Below, one piece after another: positions 1 to 5,790 of a stretch of DNA of 6,820 nucleotides. The DNA lies in the NCBI GenBank assembly GCA_044425705.1, contig JAWXVD010000160.1, positions 1 to 6,820 of the forward strand, given 5' to 3'. This DNA is from JAWXVD01 sp044425705. Lineage in GTDB: Bacteria; Bacillota; Clostridia; Lachnospirales; Lachnospiraceae. A model generated the notes under the pieces. It was not told the DNA's origin. It was given only the letters and a program-made list of their open reading frames with translations, and ran no database searches. The position numbers and the translations under genes were made by a program. How positions within the stretch are numbered: position 1 is the first letter of the stretch; each line of letters opens with the position of its first letter.

Positions 1-513
1 GTGTATGAAAAGCTAGTAGAGGTAACTGTGAAGCATCCTACTTGGAATGAGTTGGATTTGGGAGTTATGACCACAGAAGAAGTGGTTGATGCATTTGTGA
101 AATTGGCACCAGAAATTGAAACAGAAATACGTCATGTTTTTGAAAACGTGACTGGTATTGTTGCAAAGGCAGATTATGCCATTCCATGGATTAAAGAATT
201 AAAAGAAAAGGGGTATCAGGTTTTGGTGCTGTCTAATTTTAGTGATAAGGTACTGAAAGATTGTCAAGATGCATTGGGATTTTTGGAATGTATAGACGGT
301 GGCATTCTTTCTTTTCAAGATAAGGTCATTAAGCCTATGCCTGAAATTTATGAGTTAATTTTAAAAAGATACCAATTAGTTGCAGAGGAATGTGTCTTTT
401 TAGATGATATGCAACAAAATATTCAGGCAGCAGCTCGATTTGGAATTCATGCTATTTTATTTACAGAACAGGAAAAAGCGGTGAAGGAATTAGAAACTTT
501 GGGAGTTGTATGA
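1..513 (+). CDS. HAD-family (subfamily IA) phosphatase, 5'-truncated by window edge
   Basis: A haloacid-dehalogenase-like hydrolase, probably a cytoplasmic small-molecule phosphatase; the substrate cannot be told from sequence. The visible 170 residues begin in the helical cap (about 1-60). They contain motif II, LVLSNFS (Ser78), motif III, Lys111 in KPMPEIY, and the acidic motif IV, FLDDMQQN (Asp135/Asp136), followed by the usual helix and 'FGIHAILF' strand. Motif I, with the nucleophilic DxD aspartate, is absent because it would lie about 10-30 codons upstream of base 1. The GTG at base 1 is therefore very unlikely to be the real start, and family members of this type are about 200 residues long. 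The order SN...KP..IY...DD..N.QAA resembles the YihX / epoxide-hydrolase N-terminal-like group. The gene is convergent with the DUF4317 gene, with 7 bp between the stops. The family call is secure; the specific function is unknown. Confidence 0.9.
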   Translation: MYEKLVEVTVKHPTWNELDLGVMTTEEVVDAFVKLAPEIETEIRHVFENVTGIVAKADYAIPWIKELKEKGYQVLVLSNFSDKVLKDCQDALGFLECIDGGILSFQDKVIKPMPEIYELILKRYQLVAEECVFLDDMQQNIQAAARFGIHAILFTEQEKAVKELETLGVV

Positions 514-539
514 AGTGACACTATATTTTAGTAGTCACT
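514..539. terminator. Weak bidirectional hairpin between convergent genes
   Basis: AGTGAC (514-519) pairs with GTCACT (534-539), and an inner ACTA/TAGT (520-523 with 529-532) extends the stem past a bulged A. The hairpin lies at the meeting point of the convergent HAD and DUF4317 genes and overlaps the last DUF4317 codons and its TAG stop. No clear U-tract follows on either strand, so its action as a terminator is an inference from position and stem only. Confidence 0.3.
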
Positions 540-1777
540 CCATTTACATTTGCAAATTCATCTTCCTCCATAGGAATCACAAGACACTTTTGTCCATCAA
601 TAGTCTGTGATTTGATTTGAGAAACCTTATCAGGTTTTACTTTTAAAATCACATCATAAGTCTTTACAACACTTTCATATTCCTTTTGTTCTTCTTCTAT
701 CTGGGCAGTAGTTTCTGTTAATTTTTCCTTTAAGGAATGCACTTCTTTGATAAGGGATTGTTCTTTTGCCTTCTGTTCATGGGCGGCTAGTGATTTTTCA
801 TCAATTAGAAGCTCGGCAATAGGAGGTTCTCCAGCAAAAGTATTGCCGAGAGCCAGTTCAACCTTCTCGATGACTTCATTTGACAATTGGCTATCTTCTA
901 AGGCAGTTTGAATGGTACTTGGCGTTAATAAAATAGGGTCGGCGTTTTTACCTTCCATTTCTTCCTTATATGTAACCATATCTTTTAAATTTTGTTGTAG
1001 TTCAAAAAGAACTTGTTCCCCTAATTGTTCATCTGCACCTACAGTCTTCTTTACCACTTCTTGGAAGGTGACTTTTTGCTGTGTTGCAGTTGGTTTTGAA
1101 GGACAACCAAGCCCGAATTCCATAAATGCTTCATCGGGTTCTTTTGTGTTTTTTGTATAGTACATAAGAGAGTGAATATCAGAGCTACGTTCTGTAAAAG
1201 CAGGGAATACAAATCCAACATCAGGAACACCTACAATCCAATCTCTGATTCTAGCACCGATTCGATTTTCATCTTCACGGTAGCCAAGTCCTGGTTTTGA
1301 AAGACTGACTGGACAGATGGCACAAAGAAGATATTGATAAACCTCTTCCGATTCGTCTATATTCATATTATCATTTGTTTTAGTGATTACATCATAAGCA
1401 TCATGGAAAAGTAGAATTAGATAATTTCCAAGATACTGATAAGTATCAATGACATGCTCGTAAAATCGTTGCAATAATTCTTCATTTTTCAAATTGCTAT
1501 CACGAAGACCTAATAAAAATTGCTGTTTCCCATCAACGCCTTCTTCTTCCAGTGGAAAGTCTAATTCTAAAAGATTGTTACCTAAAGAGCCTGATAAGGT
1601 TTTTTTTGCAATTTCCAAATATTTGTGAAGTTCTTCATCATCTAAATTTAAGAAAATCTCATCTAGTGTAACAATTACATGTTTTTCGCTATTTACATAA
1701 CACCCACATACTTTTGTGAAAGTTGCATCTGTTTTTTTAAAGCGTCTTTTTAGTTCTAATATATCACGTTTGTTCAT
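521..1777 (-). CDS. DUF4317 domain-containing protein
   Basis: A 418-residue protein recognised as the DUF4317 family, which is common in Lachnospiraceae and other Clostridia; its function is not known. No signal peptide or membrane segment is visible, so it is probably cytoplasmic. The N-terminus (MNKRDILELKRRF, then a 'VCGCYVN' stretch) and the central block with 'GYREDENRIGARIRDW' (about 165-180) and 'GFVFPAFTERSSDIHS' (about 188-203) are the most family-like parts. Residues about 333-372 are rich in Glu/Lys with heptad-like spacing and probably form a coiled coil; a short strand-rich tail follows (KCLVIPMEEDEF). The start is supported by GAGG about 5 nt upstream of the ATG on the minus strand. 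The gene lies 72 bp downstream of the nitroreductase stop on the same strand and could be co-transcribed or use the weak -10 at 1820-1825. Nothing suggests truncation. Confidence 0.9.
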   Translation of the reverse strand: MNKRDILELKRRFKKTDATFTKVCGCYVNSEKHVIVTLDEIFLNLDDEELHKYLEIAKKTLSGSLGNNLLELDFPLEEEGVDGKQQFLLGLRDSNLKNEELLQRFYEHVIDTYQYLGNYLILLFHDAYDVITKTNDNMNIDESEEVYQYLLCAICPVSLSKPGLGYREDENRIGARIRDWIVGVPDVGFVFPAFTERSSDIHSLMYYTKNTKEPDEAFMEFGLGCPSKPTATQQKVTFQEVVKKTVGADEQLGEQVLFELQQNLKDMVTYKEEMEGKNADPILLTPSTIQTALEDSQLSNEVIEKVELALGNTFAGEPPIAELLIDEKSLAAHEQKAKEQSLIKEVHSLKEKLTETTAQIEEEQKEYESVVKTYDVILKVKPDKVSQIKSQTIDGQKCLVIPMEEDEFANVNGVTTKI

Positions 1778-1819
1778 GGTTTCCTCAATTCTAAAGTATT
1801 GTACGTTAAGTGAATGTGT

Positions 1820-1825
1820 ATTATA
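1820..1825 (-). promoter_or_regulatory. Possible -10 element for the DUF4317 gene
   Basis: On the minus strand the 72-bp gap between the nitroreductase and DUF4317 genes contains a perfect TATAAT, about 43 bases before the DUF4317 start codon. No acceptable -35 sits 16-18 bp upstream of it, so this may be a weak or activator-dependent promoter, or chance in A/T-rich DNA. Confidence 0.25.
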
Positions 1826-1849
1826 GGAATCTTGTGTCTATATAATGGC

Positions 1850-2368
1850 TTATTCTATAATCGAATACTGACCAATTTTATCTACTTGTCCCTTTGGTTC
1901 ATTTTCATCATAACCTAAGGCAGCAATACCAAACACCTCATGGTCTTTAGGAACTCCAATTTCGTCTAAGATGGCACGAATACTTGGAACATCACATTGA
2001 CCTAGCATTTGGTTAATCCAAACAGAACCAATACCCATGCTATGAGCTGCCAAGAAAATATTTTCTAAGGCACATGCATTATCTTCCTTTGCAAAACGGC
2101 TAGTACTCTCATTGGTTGTAATAATCAAGGCTTTTGCATGATAAAAATTATAATCTTCTCGCCCTAATACGTCGCCGATGGTAGTTGCTAATTTCTTTAT
2201 TATTTCTTGATTCAAAATACCTGTAAATTTCCAAGTTTGTTTTCCCATTCCACTAGGAGCACATAAACCTGCGTTTATTAAAGTCTCAAGTTGTTCTTTT
2301 GTTAATAATTGTTCGTTGAATGCACGAATACTTCTGCGTGTCATAATGTTGTTAATTACTTCATTCAT
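1850..2368 (-). CDS. Nitroreductase-family FMN oxidoreductase
   Basis: A 172-residue single-domain nitroreductase-fold protein. Such enzymes are FMN-dependent homodimers in the cytoplasm that transfer electrons from NAD(P)H to nitro, quinone, flavin or other acceptors; the natural substrate here is unknown. Visible family marks are the N-terminal TRRSIRAF (residues 10-17, flavin phosphate-binding arginines), LINAGLCAPSGMGKQTW (30-46), the helix ALENIFLAAHSMGIGSVW (100-117) and the C-terminal 'FGIAALGYDENEPKG'. The frame is open 13 codons further upstream (to 2407). I chose the ATG at 2366-2368 because MNEVINNIMTRRSIR is the usual short N-terminus, and because AAAGGA lies about 12 nt upstream of it, whereas the same AAAGGA directly abuts the alternative ATG at 2380. 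It is divergent from the SPFH operon, separated by about 200 bp. Confidence 0.88.
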   Translation of the reverse strand: MNEVINNIMTRRSIRAFNEQLLTKEQLETLINAGLCAPSGMGKQTWKFTGILNQEIIKKLATTIGDVLGREDYNFYHAKALIITTNESTSRFAKEDNACALENIFLAAHSMGIGSVWINQMLGQCDVPSIRAILDEIGVPKDHEVFGIAALGYDENEPKGQVDKIGQYSIIE

Positions 2369-2459
2369 AATAGTTATCATTCCTTTCGTTAGTGTTACAA
2401 CAATCATATCACAAATGATAAATGGGTACTAGGGGGAATTTGTTTGATATAAATAAGAG

Positions 2460-2488
2460 TTGACAATATGATATCAAAATGATATCAT
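2460..2488 (+). promoter_or_regulatory. Sigma-A promoter of the SPFH-RHH operon
   Basis: A perfect -35 TTGACA (2460-2465), an optimal 17-bp spacer and -10 TATCAT (2483-2488, 5 of 6 to consensus). Transcription would start near 2495, leaving a leader of about 75 nt before the SPFH start codon. A promoter this close to consensus would be strong if unregulated, which fits the palindromic sites inside it. Confidence 0.8.
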
Positions 2489-2498
2489 ATACATATCA
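2469..2498 (+). promoter_or_regulatory. Tandem TGATATCA palindromes, probable RHH operator
   Basis: Two perfect copies of the self-complementary octamer TGATATCA occupy 2469-2476 and 2480-2487, with starts exactly 11 bp apart. A degenerate third copy, ACATATCA (6 of 8), follows at 2491-2498, another 11 bp on. They cover the promoter spacer, the -10 and the expected start point, so a bound protein would block RNA polymerase. Looser matches occur at 2445-2452 (TGATATAA, 7 of 8) and 2404-2411 (TCATATCA, 7 of 8, next to the nitroreductase gene). Short palindromes repeated about once per helical turn are typical of ribbon-helix-helix repressors, and this operon encodes one. The binding assignment is inference. 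Confidence 0.6.
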
Positions 2499-2517
2499 AT
2501 CAACAATGGATAAAATA

Positions 2518-2533
2518 CTCAAATGCATTTGAG
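2518..2533. repeat. 16-bp perfect palindrome in the SPFH leader
   Basis: CTCAAATGCATTTGAG is a perfect 16-bp inverted repeat with no spacer, lying about 24-39 nt downstream of the predicted start of transcription and 37 bp before the SPFH start codon. It is unlike the TGATATCA sites, so a different dimeric regulator could bind here. I do not recognise the motif. As RNA it would need an unpaired loop and would form only a weak hairpin, so a DNA-binding site is more likely than a terminator. Confidence 0.45.
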
Positions 2534-2570
2534 CGAAATATCTAGTCAGTAAAAGAAAGAAGGAAAGAGT

Positions 2571-3593
2571 ATGGATGAAATTATTTTAAAACCAAAAAAA
2601 GGGATGCCAGTATTATTAGTAGGAATTTTTAAGTATGTTTTGAGTATTTTGTTTTTTGTATGGAGTGTGGTACAAGTGACAGATGAAACCTCAATTTTGT
2701 GGATTGTTATTTTGGTGATTGCATCTATTTACATGGCGTTAGGATGGATTTTGTTTTTGGGGTTAAAAGTACTTAAGCCACAAGAAGCATTAGTGATTAC
2801 TTTATTTGGAAAGTATACAGGAACTATCAAAGAAGCAGGGTTTTATTTTGTGAATCCATTTAGCACATCATTTAATCCGGCCAGTGAAACAAAGCTGCGC
2901 CAAAGTGGAGATGTATCAACGGAAAAGCCAGTATCCATAGGAAGCGGTGGGAATGATATTCGTGTGGGAATGTCTACAAATAAAATTATTTCATTAAAGG
3001 ACATGACACTTAGCAATAATAAGCAAAAAATTAACGATTGTCTTGGAAATCCAATTGAAATTAGTATTGCTGTTATTTGGAGAGTGAGTGACACTGCAAA
3101 AGCAGTATTTGCAGTAGATAACTATAAAGAATTTTTATCTCTTCAATGTGATGCATCCCTTAGAAATATTGTGAGATTATATCCATATGATACAGCACAG
3201 AATGTAGATACCACAGGCGATGGGAAACCTGATGAAGGCTCACTTCGCGGATCAAGTGAAATTGTAGCAAGCAGAATCAAGGAAGAGATTCAAAATAAAG
3301 TAACAATGGCAGGTCTTGAAATTGTAGAAGCCAGAATTACGTATTTAGCATATGCACCAGAAATTGCAGCCGTGATGCTTCAACGTCAACAAGCAACAGC
3401 AATCGTGGATGCCCGTAAATTGATTGTAGATGGAGCTGTGGGAATCGTGGAAATGGCACTGAATAAACTTTCAGAAACCAATGCAATAGAATTAGATGAA
3501 GAACGTAAAGCAGCTATGGTGTCAAATCTATTAGTTGTTCTTTGTGGAAATAAAGATGCCCAACCTATTGTGAACTCAGGGTCTTTATATTAA
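2571..3593 (+). CDS. SPFH (stomatin/prohibitin/flotillin/HflK-C) domain membrane protein
   Basis: A 340-residue membrane protein of the SPFH superfamily, whose members oligomerise on membranes and organise microdomains or control membrane proteases; no specific client can be assigned. Two hydrophobic segments are visible (about 13-36 and 42-66), then the SPFH domain from about 67: 'LKPQEALVITLFGKYTGT', 'GFYFVNPF', and the helical part 'IVASRIKEEIQNKV' and 'LEIVEARITYLAYAPEIAAVMLQRQQA' (about 230-276). Residues 213-225 hold an insert, DTTGDGKPDEGSL, that resembles an EF-hand-like or dockerin-like acidic loop. The tail (ERKAAMVSNLLVVLCG..., ending VNSGSLY) is intact. The start has AGGA 6 nt upstream of the ATG. 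The TAA stop overlaps the next ATG by one base, so the SPFH and RHH proteins are probably translationally coupled. The tail is partly duplicated downstream at 5504-5528. Confidence 0.92.
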   Translation: MDEIILKPKKGMPVLLVGIFKYVLSILFFVWSVVQVTDETSILWIVILVIASIYMALGWILFLGLKVLKPQEALVITLFGKYTGTIKEAGFYFVNPFSTSFNPASETKLRQSGDVSTEKPVSIGSGGNDIRVGMSTNKIISLKDMTLSNNKQKINDCLGNPIEISIAVIWRVSDTAKAVFAVDNYKEFLSLQCDASLRNIVRLYPYDTAQNVDTTGDGKPDEGSLRGSSEIVASRIKEEIQNKVTMAGLEIVEARITYLAYAPEIAAVMLQRQQATAIVDARKLIVDGAVGIVEMALNKLSETNAIELDEERKAAMVSNLLVVLCGNKDAQPIVNSGSLY

Positions 3594-3793
3594 TGGCAGA
3601 CAATCAAAAAAAACAGATACCACTTAGAGTTTCTGCACAACTATATGCACAGCTTGCAGCTTGGGCAGAAGATGATTTTCGTTCTATTAATGGGCAAATA
3701 GAATACCTTCTGTCGGAGTGTGTAAAGCAGAGAAAAAAAGATGGGAAATATGTTTCTGAAACTATTGATGAAGCGATAGAGCTTGATGTGTGA
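3593..3793 (+). CDS. Arc-like ribbon-helix-helix DNA-binding protein
   Basis: A 66-residue protein with the ribbon-helix-helix layout: a basic N-terminal strand KKQIPLRVS (6-14) that would pair between monomers and touch the major groove, helix A (about 15-27, AQLYAQLAAWAED), a turn, then helix B from SINGQIEYLL (31-40) to about residue 48. A polar tail ending in EAIELDV follows. It most resembles Arc/MetJ-type repressors, which bind as dimers of dimers to tandem short sites. It starts in the TAATG overlap with the SPFH stop and has only a weak AGGG about 11 nt upstream, so it probably depends on translation of the SPFH gene. Its likely targets are the TGATATCA repeats in the operon promoter (autoregulation, inferred). 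No toxin gene accompanies it, which argues against a classic toxin-antitoxin pair, although SPFH/RHH pairing itself is of unknown meaning. A frameshifted paralogue lies at 5529-5727. Confidence 0.85.
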   Translation: MADNQKKQIPLRVSAQLYAQLAAWAEDDFRSINGQIEYLLSECVKQRKKDGKYVSETIDEAIELDV

Positions 3794-3802
3794 TTACTTT
3801 AG

Positions 3803-3855
3803 AGGCGACCTTTTATAGGCATGAATTTAAATGGCTTGTGAAAGGTTGCTTTTTA
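3803..3855 (+). terminator. Rho-independent terminator of the SPFH-RHH operon
   Basis: AGGCGACCTTTTATAGGC (3803-3820) pairs with GCTTGTGAAAGGTTGCTT (3834-3851), using several G-U pairs, around an A/T-rich loop, and a short U-run follows (3850-3854). It begins 9 bp after the RHH stop. The same structure with compensating base changes recurs at 5735-5790, which supports the fold as the conserved property. Confidence 0.85.
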
Positions 3856-3904
3856 CTATTACAAAAAATTAAGCTAAATACAAACACAAATTTGGGTTAA
3901 ATTT

Positions 3905-3943
3905 AAAATAAGCAAAATAATTAAACTGTATTTTGCTTATTTT
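3905..3943. repeat. 15-bp perfect inverted repeat upstream of the ATPase promoter
   Basis: AAAATAAGCAAAATA (3905-3919) is exactly repeated in inverted orientation as TATTTTGCTTATTTT (3929-3943), with a 9-base spacer. The right arm ends one base before the proposed -35 at 3945. This could be an operator for the ATPase gene, possibly autoregulatory, or a back-up low-GC terminator for the preceding operon. With only two G-C pairs per stem, the operator reading is at least as likely. Confidence 0.6.
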
Positions 3944-3944
3944 C

Positions 3945-3973
3945 TTGTATGATTTGGTTTAAAAGAGTATAAT
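3945..3973 (+). promoter_or_regulatory. Promoter of the AlbA_2/GHKL ATPase gene
   Basis: A perfect -10 TATAAT (3968-3973) lies 17 bp after a partial -35 TTGTAT (3945-3950, 3 of 6). The predicted start of transcription is about 22 bases before the start codon. The weak -35 and the abutting inverted repeat suggest that expression is controlled. Confidence 0.6.
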
Positions 3974-4001
3974 ATTAATATAAACTTAGGAGATTTGAAT
4001 T

Positions 4002-5447
4002 ATGCAAATAGAAGATTTAGTTAGTTTGGTGGAAACTATCCAAAAATATAATTGTGAAACACAGTATATCGAGGTGAAAGCAGCAGAAAAAGGCACACCT
4101 ACAAAATTATATGATACGCTTTCAAGCTTTTCAAACCAAGATGGTGGTGGTACGATTGTGTTTGGATTAGATGAAAAACAAGGTTTTGCAATTGTTGGTG
4201 TTTATGATGTACAAGACTTACAGCATAAAGTGGCAGAGCAGTGCAAACAAATGGAAATCCCAGTTAGACCATTATTTACAGTTGCACAGATTGATGAAAA
4301 AATGGTTGTATCAGCAGAAATACCAGGAGTAGATATTGCTGATAGACCTGTTTATTATAAAGGTTCAGGTAGGGTGAAAGGTTCATATATTCGTGTAGCA
4401 GAAGCAGACGAGCCGATGAGTGATTATGAAATTTATAGTTATGATGTATACCATAGAAGAATTAAAGATGATATTAGAACAATAGATTTTGCAGATTTTT
4501 CTATGTTAGATGATGTGCTTCTTGAAAAGTATATTTTAAACATAAAGGAAAACAAACCAAATGTTTCAAGACTTTCAAATGATGAAATTCTTAACTTAAT
4601 GGGTGTAATAAAAGATGGAAAACCTACTCTTTCAGGGGTAATGTGTTTTTCAAAATACCCACAAGCCACATATCCACAACTTTGCATTACAGCAGTAGTT
4701 GTTCCAGGAACTGTAATGGGACAAATTGGTTCAGATGGAGAACGCTTTATTTCTAATAAGAGAATAGAAGGTACTATTGCTGAAATGTTAGAAGAAGCAG
4801 TTGCTTTCGTAAAAAGAAATATGAGAGAAAAAACAATTATTAATGATGATGGTAAACGTCAAGACAAACCAGAATATCCAATTAAAGCAGTTAGGGAAGC
4901 AATATTGAATGCTTTGATGCATAGAGATTATAGTATTCATACTGAGGGAGCTCCTGTGAGAATTGTAATGTATAGTGACAGGCTTGAAATTACAAATGAG
5001 GGTGGTCTTTATGGCAGAATTACAGTTGATGGATTAGGTAAGGTTCACGCTGATACAAGAAATCAAACGCTAACACATATATTAGAAGTGCAAAAAACAG
5101 CAGAAAATAGATATTCAGGTATACCTACCATTCGCTATGAAATGAAAAGGATGGGTTTATGTGAGCCAGAATTTACGAATAGACGAGGTGCGTTTATAGT
5201 AACGTTGAAAAACAGTGTATTAAATGAAGACGAACAAAACGATTGTACCACAGAAAAAATGAGTACAACAGACAGCTTAATTGACTTTTGTAAAACACCT
5301 AGAACTAGAGCAGAGCTTGCAGATTTTTTGGGTAAAACACAGTATTATGCAATGAGTAAAATTGTTATGCCATTGGTGGACAGTGGTAAGCTGAAAATGA
5401 CATTGCCAAATAAACCCAAAAGTAAAGAACAGAAGTATTATAAATAG
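4002..5447 (+). CDS. AlbA_2 (Schlafen-like) domain + GHKL ATP-binding putative transcriptional regulator
   Basis: A 481-residue cytoplasmic protein of the COG2865 type ('predicted transcriptional regulator', often annotated as ATP-binding or RecG-like). The N-terminal AlbA_2/Schlafen-like domain (about 15-140) shows YIEVKAA (Glu24), the SSFSNQDGGGTIVFGLDE block (41-58) and YYKGSGRVKGSYIRV (118-132). A linker of about 150 residues follows. The GHKL-type ATP-binding part has the N-box helix VREAILNALMHRDY (297-310, Asn303), RIVMYSDRLEITNEGG (320-335) and a following glycine-rich lid. The last about 55 residues (LIDFCKTPRTRAELADFLG...) look like a winged helix. AGGAGA 8 nt before the ATG supports the start. 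Relatives act as DNA- or RNA-binding regulators, and some sit in mobile or defence loci; the target here is unknown. The gene has its own promoter, is flanked by the direct repeats, and is followed after 81 bp by the broken RHH copy. Confidence 0.88.
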   Translation: MQIEDLVSLVETIQKYNCETQYIEVKAAEKGTPTKLYDTLSSFSNQDGGGTIVFGLDEKQGFAIVGVYDVQDLQHKVAEQCKQMEIPVRPLFTVAQIDEKMVVSAEIPGVDIADRPVYYKGSGRVKGSYIRVAEADEPMSDYEIYSYDVYHRRIKDDIRTIDFADFSMLDDVLLEKYILNIKENKPNVSRLSNDEILNLMGVIKDGKPTLSGVMCFSKYPQATYPQLCITAVVVPGTVMGQIGSDGERFISNKRIEGTIAEMLEEAVAFVKRNMREKTIINDDGKRQDKPEYPIKAVREAILNALMHRDYSIHTEGAPVRIVMYSDRLEITNEGGLYGRITVDGLGKVHADTRNQTLTHILEVQKTAENRYSGIPTIRYEMKRMGLCEPEFTNRRGAFIVTLKNSVLNEDEQNDCTTEKMSTTDSLIDFCKTPRTRAELADFLGKTQYYAMSKIVMPLVDSGKLKMTLPNKPKSKEQKYYK

Positions 5448-5479
5448 TGCAGTGTTGATTAAACTGGAAAGAGGAAAAT

Positions 5480-5509
5480 ATGAAAGACAATAATTTATAC
5501 AATTTGTGA
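5480..5509 (+). other. 9-codon open frame with good RBS upstream of RHH copy 2
   Basis: GAGG at 5471-5474 is spaced 5 nt from an ATG that reads MKDNNLYNL and stops at TGA 5507-5509. The stop lies just inside the left edge of repeat copy 2. It looks like the surviving start of a gene whose body was lost when the SPFH tail was joined here, or like a minimal leader that feeds ribosomes to the RHH copy 19 nt further on. No function is claimed for the peptide. Confidence 0.3.
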
Positions 5510-5528
5510 ACGCAGGATCGTTATATTA

Positions 5529-5727
5529 ATGGCAGACAATCAAAAAACAGATACCACTTAGAGTTTCTGCACAACTATATGCACAGCTTGCAGCTTGGGC
5601 TGAAGATGATTTTCGTTCTATTAATGGGCAAATAGAATATCTTTTGTCGGAGTGTGTAAAGCAGAGAAAAAAAGATGGTAAATATGTTTCTGAAACTATT
5701 GATGAAGCGATAGAGCTTGATGTGTAA
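5529..5727 (+). pseudogene. Frameshifted second copy of the RHH gene
   Basis: Aligned with the gene at 3593-3793, the poly-A run after codon 5 has 6 A's (5542-5547) in place of 8. The ATG frame therefore reads M-A-D-N-Q-K-T-D-T-T and stops at TAG 5559-5561. Beyond the run the original frame is fully open to TAA 5725-5727 and would encode an identical 59-residue remainder, but it has no plausible start codon before helix B. Four substitutions relative to copy 1 (GCA/GCT, TAC/TAT, CTG/TTG, GGG/GGT) are all silent. The frameshift must be very recent, be bypassed in vivo (a +1 shift or slippage on the A-run), or be a sequencing error in a homopolymer. Confidence 0.8.
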
Positions 5728-5734
5728 TAAAACT

Positions 5735-5790
5735 AGAAAGAACCTTTTATAAGCATGAACTTACATGGCGTATGAAAGGTTCTTTTTTTA
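5735..5790 (+). terminator. Rho-independent terminator after RHH copy 2
   Basis: AAAGAACCTTTTATAAGC (5737-5754) pairs with the region around 5767-5786, whose core is GAAAGGTTCTTT, and a seven-T run follows (5783-5789). The fold matches the terminator at 3803-3855. Several stem differences are compensatory (for example a C-G pair in copy 1 is G-C here). It would end transcripts from the ATPase promoter that read through the pseudogene. Confidence 0.85.

Larger units (their letters stand above)
3568..3863 (+). repeat. Direct repeat copy 1 (SPFH 3' end + RHH gene + terminator)
   Basis: This stretch is repeated in the same orientation at 5504-5798. Homology begins at TTGTGAAC within the SPFH tail, runs through the RHH gene and ends around TTACA after the terminator. 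Within the RHH gene I count four base substitutions and one 2-base length difference over about 200 bp; the terminators are visibly more diverged but keep the same fold. The repeats bracket the AlbA_2/GHKL ATPase gene. Confidence 0.9.

Noticed and set aside
912..1160. 82-codon plus-strand frame antisense to the DUF4317 gene
   Set aside because: Lies wholly inside a well-supported gene on the other strand; the composition (Ser/Cys/Phe-rich) is typical of an antisense shadow.
2403..2431. Minus-strand promoter for the nitroreductase gene with -10 TATGAT (2403-2408)
   Set aside because: No acceptable -35 was found at 16-18 bp spacing, so the promoter position is left unassigned.
2843..3094. 83-codon minus-strand frame inside the SPFH gene
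   Set aside because: Antisense shadow of a strongly supported gene, with no independent signals.
3593..3793. Reading the RHH protein as the antitoxin of a toxin-antitoxin pair
   Set aside because: The only coupled partner is a 340-aa SPFH membrane protein; no small toxin-like gene (RelE, HicA or similar) adjoins either copy.
4439..4687. 82-codon minus-strand frame inside the ATPase gene
   Set aside because: Antisense shadow of the ATPase linker region, with no family match.
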